Source: Linyphia triangularis (Eukaryota > Arthropoda > Arachnida > Araneae > Linyphiidae). From it: a DNA stretch of 64,000 nucleotides. Below, piece by piece: positions 61,500 through 64,000 of the stretch (positions are counted from its first letter, which is position 1; each line of letters starts with the position of its first letter). The notes under the pieces are model-generated. The model did no database searches. It was not told where the DNA came from and was given only the letters and a program-made list of their open reading frames with translations. The stretch spans positions 57,052,487 to 57,116,486 of the forward strand of contig OZ021727.1 of the NCBI GenBank assembly GCA_963978545.1. The letters run 5' to 3'. The position numbers and the translations under genes were made by a program.

Positions 61500-62180
61500 T
61501 CCACCCCCACCACCACTCATAAGAAACTTTTCACATGGGCGGCACTAACTATATCCCGTTTAGCATCTCAAACGATGAAATACGAAGGTGACTGTGGCAC
61601 GTATCACCGCTCTCTCCCCCCCCCCTTCACCCTCCTAGGGGGCTTTAGGAACAGAGAACCCTGTATGTAGTCAAACTAAAGCTAGGGGGGGGGGGGGATA
61701 GCACACGGAAAGGGGGAAGCCAGAACGGAGCAGGAAAAGCCCTTCCCTCATAAATCCCTGGGCTGGAAAATTGTTCGCATTCCTGAGATACTTTCTCCTC
61801 CATTCAGTGAGGGTTGGGTAGCGGCAGCGAGCAGGGGCAGATCCGATCTTCCACCCTCCTCTCGTTTTAGGAAATCCAATATCAAGACACCAGCGGCAGA
61901 CGTTATTGCTGCGTCAAGTCGACTACCCCCCCCCCCTCTTTGCTCCCCTGGGGGTTCCAGTGAGGGGGGGGGGGCTGGAAGAGAGAAACCCACGAATAGG
62001 GAGCGTAGAGGGGAGGGTTAAACCTAGAGGGCAAACGGTCTGCACTTGGCATTCATCCCCATTGAAGTTGTCATTGCTCGCCAAGGGAAAGACGCCATCA
62101 ATTTCAATTAACGAGAGGGGGATATCTCTTGGCGGAGTGGGCTTCGTCGCCAAAAGTTGTGTTGTGTGTGTGTAGTGAGT
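61500..62180. promoter_or_regulatory. GC-rich island with C/G runs, possible regulatory block
   Basis: The GC-richest part of the window end, with several runs of 8-14 C or G (61615-61626, 61685-61697, 61925-61937, 61965-61973). Its distal part, about 62040-62160, is complex: TGCACTTGGCATTCATCCCC, GAAGTTGTCATTGCTCGCCA, ACGCCATCAATTTCAATTAA, GATATCTCTTGGCGGAGTGG. It shares GCTCGCCAAGG and CTCTTGG-type words with the islands at 57.7 and 51.9 kb. Frames of 76-89 aa on both strands are proline/glycine low-complexity and unsupported. It could be an internal promoter or an enhancer. Confidence 0.4.
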
Positions 62181-63280
62181 AGTAATAAAATGAGGGTTCC
62201 GTGAACGTTTAGTTTTACAATATTATTAAAGGAAACTGGAGGGAATGGTTCCATTAATTTCTTTATTATTGCGGTGGAAGGTTTGTGGTTTAATTTCTTC
62301 TTGGTTATAGGCGTTGATTAGGGGAGAATTAGGTGGCTAATACAGGTTCCGGGGTTTGATCGGGTTGTAGATAAGCAGTGTTGTTATTATGGTGGTGGTG
62401 GTTGTTTATTATTTGATACGGAGGAGAGTTGGGGTTAAAGGTCATTTGAAAATAAGTTATTTAAAGATATTTTGTTGAACTTATACAATTTTAATGCTGA
62501 TCATGATATGGATTCAAATAGATAAAGTGTAAAATAACAAAAAGTTTTAATAAGCACTACTTAAATAAATAGGATTTTATACATTTTAAAAAGTATAACT
62601 TTTCCATCATGATGCGATTTTGATGATTTTTTTTAAGAATTACTAATATTTTTATCGTTTATTTTTTATCGCAAAAGCTAAGTGTAAATTCGTTATCAGA
62701 ACATTACGATTAGAAAGAGGGGGAAATAATTATTATGTAGATTTCACATTTCATTTCAAATTACTATTTACTAAACATAATATTTGAATTATTTTAATGG
62801 GAGTGAAAAATAAAGTTTTTTTCGTTGTCTAAAATAATTGCATGATTTCTCTAAAAATACTTCATTGCGAGCAAAGTTTTAAAATTATATATGCGAAATT
62901 CCTTAATAATTTTTATAATATGAAGCTTACGAGTCTTCGGGTATTATAAAACATTCTGATTATATGTAATAATGAAGTTTCTTCCCCGTTAAAATGCTTA
63001 TGCCAGATGAGAATATCACAAGTTATTTCTAAATTCTGTCGTGATGCACTACAGTGAAGTGTCATTCAATTTTCTGCACTATTAAGTTCGCGCTAGAGTC
63101 AAATCTGCTTATGATTTTCATGAAATTTCTTCTAGTGCATTAAAAACTAGAGGTGTGGAACATCACACAACTTTCAATGACACTATATTAATGATGTGGA
63201 TTTGTGTGATTTATCGTTTTTATATTTCCTTTATTTGTTTAGAAAAAATCGCTAGCATGGCGATAATTTTTGTATGGGTC
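62181..63280. other. Nothing recognised
   Basis: AT-rich sequence with a GGTGGTGGTGGTTG stretch near 62391. No supported gene. Confidence 0.5.
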
Positions 63281-63289
63281 TAAAAAAAA

Positions 63290-63725
63290 AAAATTGCCAA
63301 AAATGGTGATTTTGGCAATATACTTTTTGATAATTCTTTTATTATCTTTTCTTATAAGTGAAACTGAGAAGAGTAGAATAAACGTTCGTTTATGAGCTAT
63401 GTTCAAGCAAAGAGGACTCTGTGTTGAAGGCATTCGTTTCTGAACTTTTTACGCCATTAAACATTTTTACGGAAATTTCGGAGGTGGGGATGTTTAGAAC
63501 ACCTTAAGAAGCATTACCACAACGATTTTGATCAAAATAGTTGAGCCGTTTTTTAGCAATTACTGAAAAACATGATTTTTTCAATGGCAGCTACCTTACG
63601 CACATGCGCGATTTTGACGTAAACCTTAAGATTAGGTCCCATGGCTACCACCAACTGGCACACCAAATTAGAATATCGTAGGTCAATTTGTTCGGGTTTT
63701 ATGCTGACCACAGACATTTTTTCTT
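63290..63725. repeat. Dispersed repeat R2, copy 2
   Basis: Diverged copy of 34640-35095 in the same orientation; shared words are listed there. It carries CGCACATGCGCGATTTTGAC where the other copy has TGCGCCATTTTTGACC. A 62-aa minus-strand frame is unsupported. Confidence 0.75.
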
Positions 63726-64000
63726 GATCACTGACCATCATCTTTTTACAGAATACTATACTTTCATTACCCTATGCATACATATGGGTAATTGAAATTA
63801 AGAACCTGTATGATTAATTATTAGTTTGTCTAAGTATTTCAAATTAAATGTAATATACATTAACATATTGACATTTATATATGAACTGCTCTTTTTTCTG
63901 CTGGCGATTCTTTCTATTTAGATGTGAGGTTGTTTTTTCCCCAGAAGTCGTAACGGATTAAAAAGAATTGGTTACCCTTGTTCTTTATGGGCCTATCTCG

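Larger units (their letters stand above)
49708..64000 (-). other. Presumed 5' long intron of Lmx1 (LIM1-LIM2), running past the window end
   Basis: The LIM2 exon has a clear 3' splice site, so more coding sequence must lie upstream on the minus strand. I looked on that strand for a LIM1 exon (CEGC, WHxxC and LYCxxDY-like patterns with splice borders) and found none up to base 64000. The region instead holds a Helitron, microsatellites, AT-rich tandem repeats and several GC-richer islands listed separately. In vertebrate LMX1B, LIM1 is one exon directly before LIM2; by analogy this intron is over 14.3 kb. A separate transcript inside it cannot be excluded. Confidence 0.6.

Noticed and set aside
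61748..62175. Frames of 76-89 aa in the GC-rich island as Lmx1 exon 1
   Set aside because: Proline/glycine low-complexity on both strands, no LIM1 in between and no match to known Lmx1 N-termini.

Overview
This is AT-rich eukaryotic DNA: split exons with GT/AG borders, long introns, many microsatellites and poly-A/T runs, and several animal transposon classes. An arthropod is likely. A chelicerate such as a spider fits the mix of Helitrons, tRNA-derived SINEs, Tc1-like and hAT relics around one developmental gene, but the sequence does not prove it. There are no bacterial-style operons, ribosome binding sites or CRISPR arrays.

The one gene I recognise is an Lmx1-type LIM-homeodomain transcription factor (LMX1A/LMX1B group) on the minus strand. 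Six coding exons join in frame: LIM2 (49490-49707), homeodomain part 1 (47897-48048), homeodomain part 2 (47308-47385), homeodomain end plus Q-rich linker (46028-46190), a short linker (44784-44858) and the C-terminal exon with the stop (41585-41826). They encode about 309 residues. The start codon and LIM1 are not visible; they probably lie upstream, beyond base 64000, which would make the LIM1-LIM2 intron longer than 14.3 kb. That intron holds several GC-richer, non-repeat islands that look like cis-regulatory DNA (about 51.62-51.98, 53.23-53.72, 57.13-57.31, 57.54-57.80 and 61.50-62.16 kb).

The 41.5 kb 3' of the gene is intergenic DNA built largely from mobile and repeated sequence. In order: a Helitron 3' end inserted next to a decayed ORF (1-410), a 2-copy 366-bp repeat, MITEs and a SINE (1.8-3.7 kb), SINE plus MITE plus dead Tc1 transposase (6.2-8.0 kb), a complete non-autonomous Helitron carrying a nested SINE (8889-10355), a TTAA-flanked MITE-like element (11205-12121), a 2-kb inverted structure made of 147-bp monomers (13.1-15.05 kb), a long CA microsatellite, a GC-rich low-complexity island (16.5-17.1 kb), a satellite with higher-order organisation split by a hairpin MITE (18.5-20.9 kb), a hAT relic (24.2-24.9 kb), a giant TAAA array between two copies of one repeat (25.6-26.6 kb), more MITE and SINE copies, and a candidate conserved regulatory block at 30.4-30.86 kb.

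I found no convincing new gene system. The most unusual structures are the 147-bp head-to-head array related to a Helitron, the 4-monomer higher-order repeat, and the TAAA array flanked by duplicated sequence.
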